Source: Arachis hypogaea (lineage: Eukaryota > Streptophyta > Magnoliopsida > Fabales > Fabaceae). From it: a stretch of DNA of 64,000 bases. The stretch lies in assembly GCF_003086295.3 (NCBI RefSeq), contig NC_092038.1, positions 103,075,837 to 103,139,836 on the forward strand. Direction: 5' to 3'. Position numbers and translations under genes: made by a program. Of this stretch, positions 44,551 to 56,955 are shown one piece after another. The first letter of the stretch is position 1; each line of letters opens with the position of its first letter. Below the pieces are notes generated by a model that worked only from the letters and a program-made list of their open reading frames with translations, was not told the origin of the DNA and did no database searches.

Positions 44551-47486
44551 CATGACGATCCCATGGTCATCACTATTATACTGGAAAACGCAAATCTTCA
44601 TCGCGCACTGATAGACCAGGGGAGCTCTGCCGATATTTTATTCCAAAACCGCCTTCGACAAACTCGGCTTGGAAGAAAAAGAACTCAGAGCACATCTGGA
44701 CAGCCTGTTCGGGTTAGGTGATACCCCGGTTCAACCAATGGGATACATCCCGCTCCAGACAACCTTTGGAAAGGGAAGTCAATCAAGAACACTCAAAATA
44801 GATTACATCGTCGTTGACGTAAGCTCAGCCTACAATGCCCTAATAGGTCAGGCAACGTTAAATCAACTCGGCGCAATAGTCTCGACTCCGCATCTATGCA
44901 TGAAATTCCCAACCACAGAAGGAATAGCCACAGTAAAGGCAGATCAGAAGATGGCACGCCACTGTGACAATGAAAGTCTAAACCTTAGAGGCAGGGGAGA
45001 AGAATTCCACACAATCGAGCTCGGTGGAGTTCGGAGGTGGAAGGAGCTTCACCCACAACCTGAAGGAGAAATAGAGAAAATCTAGATCGGGAACACCCCG
45101 AACCAAACAACCTACATCGGCACACTCCTAAAAGGGGACATAAAAGAATCACTCATACAGTTCCTACATGACAACGCCGACCTCTTTGCGTGGAAAGCCG
45201 CAGACATGCCAGGCATAGATCCCAAACTAATGTGCCACAAGCTAGCAGTCTACCCAGGATCTCGGCCGGTACAACAAAGGTGCAGAAAGCTAGGACCAGA
45301 ACGCTCTCAAGCAGTGGAAGAACAGGTACGAGCTCTACTGGAGGCAGGCTTCACAAGAGAAGTCAAATACCCGCTATGGCTTGCTAATGTCGTTTTGGTA
45401 AAAAAGTCAAATGGGAAGTGGAGAATGTGCACCGACTATACCGATCTCAACAAAGCTTGCCCGAAAGATCCTTATCCACTCCCAAATATTGACGCACTAG
45501 TAGATGCCTCCTCCGGATACAAATACATCTCCTTTATGGACGCATACTCGGGATATAACCAAATCCCAATGTACCCACCGACCAAGAAAAAACCTCTTTC
45601 TTAACCCTAAAGGCAAATTACTACTACATTGTTATGCCCTTCGGTCTCAAAAATGCGGGAGCCACTTACCAAAGATTAATGAACAAGGTTTTTTCGGATC
45701 ACATCGAAAAGATCATGGAGGTCTACGTAGACGACAAGCTAGTGAAGACGCAAAATGAAGAGATGTTATTTCAACACCATAAGATGACACGACATGCGAC
45801 TCAATCCCATAAAATGTACCTTTGCAGTAGAAGCTGGTAAATTCTTGGGTTTTATGATCACACAGAGAGGAATCGAGGCAAACCTGGACAAGTGCAGGGC
45901 CGTACTCGACATGAAAAGCCCGACTTGTATCAAAGAGGTACAACAACTCAACGGGCGGTTGGCAACCTTGTCCAGATTCCTGGCGGGATCCGCAATAAGA
46001 TCTCTCCCCTTTTACGCCACTCTAAAGAAGGGAAAGGAGTTTAAATGGACAGTTGAATGCGAGCAAGCCTTCCAAGACTTCAAAAAATTTCTGGGACAGC
46101 CACCTATATTAAGTCGGCCACGGGAAGGAGAACCACTCATTTTGTACCTCGCAGTGGGAAATCAGGCAATAGCCTCAACACTGGTCCGAGAAGACCACAG
46201 TGGGCAACAACCCATATACTTCATCAGCAAAGCGTTACAAGGGTCCGAGCAGAACTACCAGAAAATAGAAAAGTTCGCTTACGCTCTCATAATAACATTT
46301 CGACGACTCCGCCCATATTTCCAGTCTCACACCATTAAAATTCGGACCAACCAGCCCATAAAAGGAATCCTACAGAAAACAGACTTGGCAGGCAGAATTT
46401 TGCAATGGGCAGTCGAGTTGTCCGAATTTGATCTTCAATATGAAGCTCGGACGGCCATCAAATCTCAATATCTGGCCGACTTTATTGCGGAATTCACGGA
46501 CACACCGGAAATCCCCACAGAATGGAATCTATACGTGGACGGCTCCTCAAATAAATTGGGAAGTGGCACAGGCGTAATAATTGAAAGCGACCAGGGGACC
46601 CAGATCAAACTCTCCCTCAAATTTGGGTTCCCTGCCTCAAACAATCAAGCGGAATATGAGGCACTACTAGCTGGTTTGAAGCTGGCCAGGGAGGTTGGAG
46701 CTCAAAAACTTATCATCTTCAGTGACTAACAAGTAGTCACATCACAAATAACAGGCAGCTACCAAGCCAAATATCCCACTATGAAAAAATATCTGGACAA
46801 AACCAGGGAACAACTTGGACAACTCGGAGAGTATGATATTCAACACATACCCCGAGAACAGAATGTCCGGGCCGATGCACTCTCAAAACTAGCCAGCACC
46901 AAACCAGGAGGCAACAATAGAAGCCTTATCCAAGAAATTTTACAGAAGCCATCAATCTCAGAAGAAGAAAAGGTCCTAGCCATAACAGGTCTTGATCAGG
47001 GATGGATGACCCCCATAATTAATTACCTCACAACAGAGGCCCTCTCTACAGATGAGAAAGAGGCAAAGAGGTTAAAACGGGAAGCACAATACTATACCAT
47101 CATAAATAATACTTTATACAAAAGAAGGATTTCAACACCATTGCTAAAATGCGTGCCGACTCCCAACACTAAGGATATCTTAGAAGAAGTACACTGTGGC
47201 ATTTGTGGCAATCACCTCGGAGCACAAGCACTCGCCAAAAAAGTACTACGGGCAGGATTCTATTGGCCAACCCTACAAAAAGAAGCCACAGAACGTAAAA
47301 ACATGTTCGCCATGTCAAAAGCATGCCAACTTCCATACCGCTCCGCCAGAGGAACTCATCAGCGTAACCTCACCTTGGCCATTCGCAAAATGGGGACTCG
47401 ATCTCCTCGGACCTTTTCCTCAAGGATCAGGACAAGTCAAATTCCTCATAGTAGGAATAGACTACTTCACAAAATGGATTGAGGCA
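44551..47486 (+). pseudogene. protease-RT-RNaseH-integrase(N) of element IV
   Basis: Resumes at protease (IDQGSSADILF near 44610), then RT with CTDYTDLNKACPKDPYPLP (near 45440), DAYSGYNQIPMYPP, VYVDDKLV (near 45725: YVDD instead of YMDD), RNase H and the second RNase H (WNLYVDGSS, near 46525; TAA 46727-46729 where VI has Ser), linker PREQNVRADALSKL, integrase zinc binding (HCGICGNHLGA; CSPCQKHA) and first catalytic region WGLDLLGPFPQ. Frameshifts near 44660, 45070-45200, 45600-45790 and 47300. Element V interrupts after IDYFTKWIEA. Confidence 0.85.
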
Positions 47487-49211
47487 TGGTGCGCGAAATT
47501 GTGAACTATACTTTTTCACAACTCTCATAATCCCCGGTAATGGCTCCAAGAACTTGGTAGCTCAATACCATGGCATTACACAACTTCGCACAACTAACCA
47601 GCAAGTGCACTGGGTCGTCCAAGTAATAAACCTTACGCGAGTAAGGGTCGATCCCACGGAGATTGTTAGTATTGAAGCAAGCTATGGTCATCTTGTAAAT
47701 CTTAGTCAGGCAAACTCAAATGGATATAGTGATGAACGAAAATAACACAAAGGTAAAGATAGAGATACTTATGTAATTCATTGGTAGGAACTTCAGATAA
47801 GCGCATGAAGATGCCTTCCCTTCCGTCTCTCTGCTTTCCTACTGTCTTCATCCAATCCTTCTTACTCCTTTCCATGGCAAGCTCGTGTAGGGTCTCACTG
47901 TTGTCAGCAGCTACCTCCCATCCTCGCAGTGAAAGCTAATGCACACACTCTGTCACAGTGCTGCCAATCACCGGTGTGGTTCCCTCCCCTACTGGAATAG
48001 AATCCAGTGATTCTTTTGCGTCTGTCACTAACGCCCAGTAAGTTACAGGTTTGAAGCACGTCACAGTCATTCAGTCATTGAATCCTACTCAGAATACCAC
48101 AGACAAGGTTAGACCTTCCGGTTTCTCTTGAATGCCGCCATCAGTTCTTGCCTATACCACGAAGACTCTGATCTCACGGAATGGTTGGCTCGTTTGTCAG
48201 GCGAGCACTCGGTTGTCAGGCGATCAACCATGCATCGTGCAATCAGGAATCCAAGAGATATTCACTAAGCCTCAAATGCTTGTAGAACAAGAGTGGTTGT
48301 CAGTCACTTTGTTCATGGGTGAGAATAGTGATGGGCGTCAATCATCACCTTCATCAAGTTGAAGAACAAGTGATATCTTGGAACAAGAACAAGAGGAATT
48401 GAATGGAAGAACAATAGTAATTGCATTAATACTCGAGGTACAGCAGAGCTCCACACCTTAATCTATGGTGTGTAGAAGCTCCACCGTTGAAAATACATAA
48501 GCATAAGGTCTAGGCATGGCCGAATGGCCAGCCTCCCAAAGAGGGTTCAATCATCAAAACATGATCAAAAGATATAAAGATCCAAAGACTATAGTAAAAG
48601 GTCCTACTTATAGAAAACTAGTAACCTAAGGTGTACAAAGATGAGTAAATGACATAAAAATCCACTTCCGGGCCCACTTGGTGTGTGCTTGGGCTGAGCA
48701 ATGAAGCATTTTTCGTGTAGAGACTCTTCTTGGCGTTTAACTCCAGCTTTTATGCCAGTTTGGGCGTTTAACTCCGAATTAGGTGCCAGTTCCGGCGTTT
48801 AACGCTGGGAATTCTGAGGGTGACTTTGAACGCCAATTTGGGCCATCAAATCTTGGGCAAAGTATGGACTATCATATATTTCTGGAAAGCCCAGGATGTC
48901 TACTTTCCAACGCCGTTGAGTGCGCGCCAATTGGACTTCTGTAGCTCCAGAAAATCCACTTCGAATGCAGGGAGGTCAGAATCCAACAGCATCTGCAGTC
49001 CTTTTCAGTCTCTGAATCAGATTTTTGCTCAGGTCCCTCAATTTCAGCCAGAAAAATACCTGAAATCACAGAAAAACACACAAACTCATAGTAAAGTCCA
49101 GAAAAGTGAATTTTAACTAAAAACTAATAAAAATATACTAAAAACTAACTAAATCCTACTGAAAACATACTAAAAACAATGCCAAAAAGTATACAAATTA
49201 TCCGCTCATCA
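47487..49211 (-). mobile_element. 3' LTR of element V
   Basis: 1725 bp. Contains a PBS-like remnant at about 47529-47561 near the U5 terminus, U5 stem CCTTAC-GCGA-GTAAGG near 47631, U3 palindromes 48731-48835. Differs from the 5' LTR only in 48776-48973 as far as I can see. Confidence 0.95.
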
Positions 49212-49252
49212 CAACACCAAACTTAAATTGTTGCTTGTCCCCAAGCAACTGA
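49212..49252 (-). promoter_or_regulatory. Stem-loop plus polypurine-tract module at the 3' LTR of V
   Basis: Same as 24489-24530. Confidence 0.7.
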
Positions 49253-50132
49253 AAATCAAATAGGATAAAAAGAAGAGAATATACTATAGACTCCAAATTA
49301 TCAATGAAACTAAGCTCCAAATTAGATGAGCGGGACTAGTAGCTTTTTGCCTCCGAACAGTTTTGGCATCTCACTCTATCCTTTGAAATTCAGAATGATT
49401 GGCTTCTTTAGGAACTCAGAATCCAGATAGTGTTATTGATTCTCCTAGTTAAGTATGATGATTCTTGAACACAGCTACTTTATGAGTCTTGGCCGTGGCC
49501 CAAAGCACTCTGTCTTCCAGTATTACCACCGGATACATACATGCCACAGACACATAATTGGGTGAACCTTTTCAGATTGTGACTCGGCTTTGCTAAAGTC
49601 CCCAATTAGAGGTGTCCAGGGTTCTTAAGCACACTCTTATTTCCTTGGATCACAACTTTATTTCTTTCTTTTTCTTTTTCTCCCCTTTTTTTTCGTTTTT
49701 CTCCTTCTCTCTTCTCTCTTTTTTTTTTGTATTCACTGCTTTTTCTTGCTTCAAGAATCATTTTTATGATTTTTCAGATCCTCAGTAACATGTCTCCTTT
49801 TTCATCATTCTTTCAAGAGCCAACAATTTTAACATTCATGAACCACAAATTCAAAAGACATATGCACTGTTTAAGCATACATTCAGAAAACAAAAGTATT
49901 GCCACCACATCAAACTAATTAAGCTAGTTTTAAAGATGAATTCGAAATCCTGTACTTCTTGTTCTTTTGTGATAAAAACAGTTTTCATTTAAGAAAGGTG
50001 ATGGATTCATATAACTTTTTGGCATAGACACTAAGACACTAATGATCACAAGACACAAACATGGATAAACATAAGCATAAAATTCGAAAAACAGAAGAAT
50101 AAATAGCAAGGAAATCAAGGATCGGGTCCACC
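49253..50132 (-). other. Non-coding 3' region of element V
   Basis: Contains a C/T-rich run (49660-49740). No gene. Confidence 0.65.
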
Positions 50133-50487
50133 TTAGTGATGGCGGCTCTTTCTTGCTCTTGAAGATCCTATGGAGTGCTTGAGCTCCTCAATGTCTCTTC
50201 CTTGTCTTTGTTGCTCCTCCCTCATGATTCTTTGATCTTCTCTTAATCTCACTGAAAGGATGATGGAGTGTTCTTGATGCTCCACCCTTAGTTGTCCCAT
50301 GTTGGAACTCAATTCTCCTAGGGAGGTGTTTAGTTGCTCCCAATAGTCTTGTGGAGGAAAGTGCATCCCTTGAGGTATCTCAGGGATCTCATGATGAGGG
50401 GGGTCTCTTGTTTGCTCCATCTTTTTTTTCTTAGTGATGGGCTTGAGGTCATGCCTTCTCAGTTGAACCGGCTTTGGATGCCATAAA
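50133..50487 (-). pseudogene. Internally deleted ORF2 of element V
   Basis: Only the start (ATG near 50482, MASKAG-like) and the C-terminal coiled-coil tail (ITKKKKMEQ to ARKSRHH) remain; the conserved middle domain, about 700 bp in II, is gone. The join near 50450-50475 is out of frame with the start. It cannot supply the domain function. Confidence 0.8.
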
Positions 50488-50517
50488 TGGTTATGGAAAA
50501 GCAAAAAGCAATGCTTT

Positions 50518-50560
50518 TACCACACCAAACTTAAAAGGTTTGCTCGTCCTCGAGCAAAAG
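50518..50560 (-). promoter_or_regulatory. Stem-loop/PPT-like module before ORF2 of V
   Basis: TTTGCTCG-TCCT-CGAGCAAA on the plus strand beside ACCAAACTTA. Retained although ORF2 itself is deleted. Confidence 0.75.
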
Positions 50561-50829
50561 TAGAAAGAAGAGAGTAGAAGTAGAAGGAATGAGGAAGAAG
50601 GGAATGGCTTTGTGTTCGGCCAAAGAGAAGGGGAGAAGTGGTGTTTAGGTTGTGTGAAGATGAAGGGGTGAAGAAGGGTTTATATATGGGTGTTGAGGTG
50701 ATTGGTGAATGGGTGAAGAAGAGAGAGGGTGGTGGGGTTGGTGGGGATCCTGTGGGGTCCACAGATCCTTAGGTGTCAAGGAAAAGTCATCCCTGCACCA
50801 AATGGCACTCAAAAACACGTTTTGAGCTA

Positions 50830-51010
50830 ATTCTGGCGTTAGACGCCGGGCTGGTGCCCCTTTCTGGCGTTTAACGCCAGGTTCTTGCCCCTTCCTGGCG
50901 TTTAACGCCAGTCTGGTGCCCTTTTCTGGCGTTAAACGCCCAGAATGGTGCCAGACTGGGCGTTAAACGCCCAACTGCTAGCCTCACTGGCGTTTAAACG
51001 CCAGTGAGTT
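50830..51010. repeat. GGCGTTTAACGCC palindrome cluster of element V
   Basis: About seven units of CTGGCGTTTAACGCCAG type. Confidence 0.88.
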
Positions 51011-51255
51011 CTTCCTCCAGGGTGTGCTATTTTTCTTCCTATTTTTCATTCTGTTTTTGCTTTTTTCATGGATTTTGTGACTTCTTATGATCATCAACCT
51101 ACAAAAAAAAGATAAAATAACAAAAGAAAATAATTAATTATAAAACATTGGGTTGCCTCCCAACAAGCGCTTCTTTATTGTCATTAGCTTGACAGAGGAC
51201 TCTCATGGAGCCTCAGAAATGCTCAGAACCGTGTTGGAACCTCCCAACACCAAAC

Positions 51256-53553
51256 TTAGAGTAAAGAAAGTGGGGGTTCAACACCAAACTTAGAGTTTGG
51301 TTGTGGCCTCCCAACACCAAACTTAGAGTTTGATTGTGGGGGCTCTGTTTGGCTCTATTTTGAGAGAAGCCCTTCATGCTTCCTCTCCATGATGACAGAG
51401 GTATATCCTTGGGCCTTAAATACCAAGGATTCTTCATTCACTTGAATGATCAACTCTCCTCTATCAACATCAATCACAGCCTTTGCTGTGGCTAGGAAGG
51501 GTCTGCCAAGGATGATGGATTCATCCATGCATTTCCCAGTCTCTAGGACTATGAAATCAGTAGGGATGTAATGGTCTTCAATCTTCACCAAAACATCCTC
51601 TACAAGTCCATAAGCTTGTTTTCTTGAGTTGTCTGCCATCTCTAGTGAGATTTTTGCAGCGTGTACCTCATAGATCCCTAACTTCTCCATTACAGAGAAG
51701 GGCATGAGGTTTACACTTGACCCTAAGTCACACAAGGCCTTTTTGAAGGTCATGGTGCCTATGGTACAAGGTATAGAAAACTTCCCAGGATCTTGCCTCT
51801 TTTGAGGTAGTTTCTGCCTAGACAAGTCATTCAGTTCTTTGGTGAGCAAAGGGGATTCATCCTCCCAAGTCTCATTTCCAAATAACTTGTCATTTAGCTT
51901 CATGATTGCTCCAAGGTATTTAGCAACTTGCTCTTCAGTGACATACTCATCCTCTTCAGAGGAAGAATACTCATCAGAGCTCATGAATGGCAGGAGTAAG
52001 TCCAATGGAATCTCTATGGTCTCAGTTTGAGCCTCAGATTCCCAAGGTTCCTCATTGGGGAACTCATTGGAGGTCAGTGGACGTCCAGTGAGGTCTTCCT
52101 CAGTGGCGTTCACTGCCTCTTCTTCCTCCCAGAATTCGGCCATGTTAATGGCTTTGCACTCTCCTTTTGGATTTTCTTCTGTATTGCTTGGAAAAGTACT
52201 TGGAGGGAGTTCAGTAATTTTCTTGCTCAGCTGACCCACTTGTCCTTCCAGATTCCTAATGGAAGATCTAGTTTCAGTCATGAAACTTTGAGTGGTTTTG
52301 ATTAGATCAGAGACCATGGTTGCCAAGTCAGAATTATTCTACTTGGAACTCTCTGTCTGTTGCTGAGAAGATGATGGAAAAGGCTTGCTATTGCTAAACC
52401 TGTTTCTTCCACCATTATTGTTATTGAAACCTTATTGGGGTCTCTGTTGATCCTTCCATGAAAGATTTGGATGATTCCTCCATGAAGGATTGTAGGCGTT
52501 TCCATAGGGTTCTCCCATGTAATTCACCTCTTCTATTGAAGGGTTCTCAGGATCATAAGCTTCTTCCTCAGATGAAGCTTCCTTAGTACTGCTTGGTGCA
52601 TTTTGCATCCCAGACAGACTTTGAGAAATCATATTGACTTGTTGAGTCAATATTTTATTCTGAGCCAATATGGCATTCAGAGTGTCAATCTCAAGAACTC
52701 CTTTCTTCTGACTAGTCCCATTGTTCACAGGATTTCTTTCAGAAGTGTACATGAATTGGTTATTTGCAACCATTTCAATCAGTTCTTGAGCTTCAGTAGG
52801 CGTCTTCTTCAGATGAAGAGATCCTCCAGAAGAGCTATCCAAGGACATCTTGGACAGTTCAGAGGGACCATCATAGAAAATACATATGATGCTCCATTCA
52901 GAAAGCATATCAGTGGGACACTTTCTGATCAATTGTTTGTATCTTTCCCAAGCTTCATAGAGGGATTCTCCTTCCTTCTGTCTGAAGGTTTGGACTTCCA
53001 CTCTAAGCTTACTCAATTTTTGAGGTGGAAAGAACTTTGCCAAGAAGGCATTGACTAGCTTTTCCCAAGAGTCCAGGCTTTCTTTAGGTTGAGAGTCCAA
53101 CCATGTTCTAGCTCTGTCTCTTACAGCAAAAGGGAATAGCATCAGTCTGTAGACCTCAGGGTCAACCCCATTAGTCTTGACTGTGTCACAGATTTGCAAG
53201 AACTCAGCTAAAAACTGATGAGGATCTTCCAGTGGAAGTCCATGGAACTTGCAATTCTGTTGCATTAGAGAAACTAATTGAGGCTTAAGCTCAAAGTTGT
53301 TTGCTCCAATGGCAGGGATAGAGATGCTTCTCCCATAGAAATCGGGAGTAGGTGCAGTAAAGTCACCAAGCATCTTCCTTGCATTGTTGGCATTGTTGTT
53401 GTTTTCGGCTGCCATGAGTTCTTCTTCCTTGAAGAGTTCGTTCGGGTGCTCTAAAGAGAGTTGTGCTTTGGCTTCTCTTAGCTTTCTCTTCAAGGTCCTT
53501 TCAGGTTCAGGATCAGCCTCAACAAGAATGCCTTTGTCTTTGCTCCTGCTCAT
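51256..53553 (-). pseudogene. gag-protease of element V with three stop codons
   Basis: One frame of 766 codons from ATG 53553 (MSRSKDKG) to TAA 51256-51258, interrupted by TAA 52432-52434, TAG 52339-52341 and TAG 51355-51357; each is Gln in a sister copy. Gag core ESLYEAWERYKQLIRK; Gly/Asn and SSSQQQ-type region; protease ALCDLGSS (near 51710) and IILGRPFL; C-terminal SKFGV repeats. No frameshift is visible, unlike older copies. Absence of RT is ancestral, since II ends at the same place. Confidence 0.88.
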
Positions 53554-55201
53554 AAGAAAGAGAAGGAAACAAGAAAATGTGGAATCCTCTATGTCACAGT
53601 ATAGAGATTCCTTGAAGTGTCAGAGGAAAAGAAGAGTAGAAGACAGAAGTGGAAAATTCGAACTTATCAAAGAAGATGGAGTTCGAATTTTGCATTAAGG
53701 GATAGTGTTAGTCCATAAATAGAAGGATGTGAGAAGGAGGGAAGTAATTTTCGAAAATTAAGTGAAAATTTTGAAAGCATTTTTGAAAAACATTACTTAA
53801 TTTTCGAAAATGAAAGTGGAAAAGAAATCAAGTGATTTTTGAAAAAGATTTTGAAATCAGAAATCAAAAAGATTTGATTGAAAACTATTTTGAAAAAGAT
53901 GTGGTTAAGAAGATATGATTAGTTTAAAAAAAATGTGATTGAGAAGATATGATTTGAAAACAATTTTAAAAGATATGATTTGAAAACAATTTGAAAAGAT
54001 ATGATTTTAAAACAATTTGAAAAGATATGATTTTAAAAATTAATGACTTGCCTAACAAGAAAAGATATGAATCAAACATAAAACCTTCCTCAACAGAAAA
54101 GGCAAAAAATGTTCAATCAAATCATTAATTGTTAATAAGTATTTTTGAAAAAGGAAAGAAATTGATTTTGAAAAAGATTTGATTGAAAAGATTTGATTTG
54201 AAAAAGATTTGATTTTGAAAAACTTTGAAAACTTAAAAAAAATTGATTTTGAAAACAAAATCTTCCCCCTTGTGCCATCCTGGCGTTAAACGCCCAGAAT
54301 GGTATCCATTCTGGCGTTTAACGCCCAAAATGCTACCCTTTTGGGCGTTAAACGCCCAACCAGGTACCCTGGCTGGCGTTTAAACGCCAGTCTGTCCTTC
54401 TTCACTGGGCGTTTTGAACGCCCAGCTTTTTCTGTGCAATTCCTCTGCTGTATGTTCTGAATCTTCAATTCTCTGTATTATTGACTTGAAAAGACACAAA
54501 TTAAAAATATTTTTGGATTTTTAATAATAAGGACAAACCAAAATGCAACAAGAATCAAATGACAATGCATGCAAGACACCAAACTTAGCAGTTTGTATAC
54601 TACTGACACTAACAAAACGAAAATGCATATGAGACACACAAAACACTCAAGTCAATAGAATTCAAAGATCAGAATAAGGAAATCATCAAGAACAACTTGA
54701 AGATCAATGAGGACACATGCATGAATGCAATAAGAACAGAAACATGCAATTGACACTAAACTTAAGATGAGACTCTAGACTCAAAAAAGAAATATTTTTG
54801 GATTTTATGATTTTATAATTTTTTTTTTGGATTTTTCGAAAATTATGTAGAAAAAGAAAATAAAGGTATCAAAATTCTTAATGAGAATTCCAGGAATCAT
54901 GCAATGTTAGTCTAAAGCTTTAGTCTAAAGAAATTAGACATGGCCGGCCAAGCTTCAGCAGGACATTGCATTCAAGAGCTAAATTGATGAAGATCAATCA
55001 GCTTTGGTGATGATAAGAACATCACCTTGAAACACTATAATTCATTCTTAAGAGCTCTGAAAAAAAAATACCTAATCTAAGCAACAAGATGAACAGTCAG
55101 TTGTCCAGCCTAAACAATCCCGGGCAATAACACCAAAAACTTGATGTTGTTGCCGGATCTTGGCACTGATGTTACCAAAAGCTTGCTCAAAACTTGAACA
55201 A
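53554..55201 (-). other. 5' UTR of element V with palindromes and PBS-like decoys
   Basis: 1.65 kb. A/T-rich GAAAAAGATATGATT repeats (53820-54250), palindrome cluster 54279-54425, AACATC/AAGACACC repeats, and a degenerate PBS-like segment at 55115-55145 (AATCCCGGGCAATAACACC) before the real PBS. No gene. Confidence 0.7.
54279..54425. repeat. GGCGTTTAAACGCC palindrome cluster in the V 5' UTR
   Basis: Five to six units, homologous to 4727-4935. Confidence 0.85.
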
Positions 55202-55219
55202 TCCCCGGCAACGGCGCCA
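55202..55219 (-). promoter_or_regulatory. Primer-binding site of element V
   Basis: TGGCGCCGTTGCCGGGGA in element orientation, a perfect complement to the tRNA-Asp 3' end. Confidence 0.93.
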
Positions 55220-55225
55220 AAAACT

Positions 55226-56950
55226 TGGTGCGCGAAATTGTGAACTATACTTTTTCACAACTCTCATAATCCCCGGTAATGGCTCCAAGAACTTGGTAGC
55301 TCAATACCATGGCATTACACAACTTCGCACAACTAACCAGCAAGTGCACTGGGTCGTCCAAGTAATAAACCTTACGCGAGTAAGGGTCGATCCCACGGAG
55401 ATTGTTAGTATTGAAGCAAGCTATGGTCATCTTGTAAATCTTAGTCAGGCAAACTCAAATGGATATAGTGATGAACGAAAATAACACAAAGGTAAAGATA
55501 GAGATACTTATGTAATTCATTGGTAGGAACTTCAGATAAGCGCATGAAGATGCCTTCCCTTCCGTCTCTCTGCTTTCCTACTGTCTTCATCCAATCCTTC
55601 TTACTCCTTTCCATGGCAAGCTCGTGTAGGGTCTCACTGTTGTCAGCAGCTACCTCCCATCCTCGCAGTGAAAGCTAATGCACACACTCTGTCACAGTGC
55701 TGCCAATCACCGGTGTGGTTCCCTCCCCTACTGGAATAGAATCCAGTGATTCTTTTGCGTCTGTCACTAACGCCCAGTAAGTTACAGGTTTGAAGCACGT
55801 CACAGTCATTCAGTCATTGAATCCTACTCAGAATACCACAGACAAGGTTAGACCTTCCGGTTTCTCTTGAATGCCGCCATCAGTTCTTGCCTATACCACG
55901 AAGACTCTGATCTCACGGAATGGTTGGCTCGTTTGTCAGGCGAGCACTCGGTTGTCAGGCGATCAACCATGCATCGTGCAATCAGGAATCCAAGAGATAT
56001 TCACTAAGCCTCAAATGCTTGTAGAACAAGAGTGGTTGTCAGTCACTTTGTTCATGGGTGAGAATAGTGATGGGCGTCAATCATCACCTTCATCAAGTTG
56101 AAGAACAAGTGATATCTTGGAACAAGAACAAGAGGAATTGAATGGAAGAACAATAGTAATTGCATTAATACTCGAGGTACAGCAGAGCTCCACACCTTAA
56201 TCTATGGTGTGTAGAAGCTCCACCGTTGAAAATACATAAGCATAAGGTCTAGGCATGGCCGAATGGCCAGCCTCCCAAAGAGGGTTCAATCATCAAAACA
56301 TGATCAAAAGATATAAAGATCCAAAGACTATAGTAAAAGGTCCTACTTATAGAAAACTAGTAACCTAAGGTGTACAAAGATGAGTAAATGACATAAAAAT
56401 CCACTTCCGGGCCCACTTGGTGTGTGCTTGGGCTGAGCAATGAAGCATTTTTCGTGTAGAGACTCTTCTTGGCGTTTAACTCCAGCTTTTATGCCAGTTT
56501 GGGCGTTTAACTCCCAATTAGGTGCCAGTTCCGGCGTTTAACGCTGGGAATTCTGAGGGTGACTTTGAACGCCGGTTTGGGCCATCAAATCTTGGGCAAA
56601 GTATGGACTATCATATATTGCTGGAAAGCCCAGGATGTCTAATTTCCAACGCCGTTGAGAGCGCGCCAATTGGGCTTCTGTAGCTCCAGAAAATCCACTT
56701 CGAATGCAGGGTGGTCAGAATCCAACAGCATCTGCAGTCCTTTTCAGTCTCTGAATCAGATTTTTGCTCAGGTCCCTCAATTTCAGCCAGAAAAATACCT
56801 GAAATCACAGAAAAACACACAAACTCATAGTAAAGTCCAGAAAAGTGAATTTTAACTAAAAACTAATAAAAATATACTAAAAACTAACTAAATCCTACTG
56901 AAAACATACTAAAAACAATGCCAAAAAGTATACAAATTATCCGCTCATCA
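55226..56950 (-). mobile_element. 5' LTR of element V
   Basis: 1725 bp. PBS-like remnant at 55269-55300. Minus-strand TATA candidate around 56345 (CTATAAGTAGG). Confidence 0.95.
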
Positions 56951-56955
56951 AGGCA

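Larger units (their letters stand above)
47487..56950 (-). mobile_element. Element V: young minus-strand Athila-like non-autonomous element inserted in integrase of IV
   Basis: Two 1725 bp LTRs, flanking AGGCA at 47482-47486 and 56951-56955. I count eight LTR differences. Internal: PBS, long leader, gag-protease with three stops, palindrome cluster, an ORF2 remnant. No RT or integrase. Its likely mobilisation in trans is inferred. Confidence 0.95.

Noticed and set aside
53820..54250. Matrix-attachment or origin-like function for the GAAAAAGATATGATT tracts
   Set aside because: A/T-rich leader repeats alone do not support such a claim.
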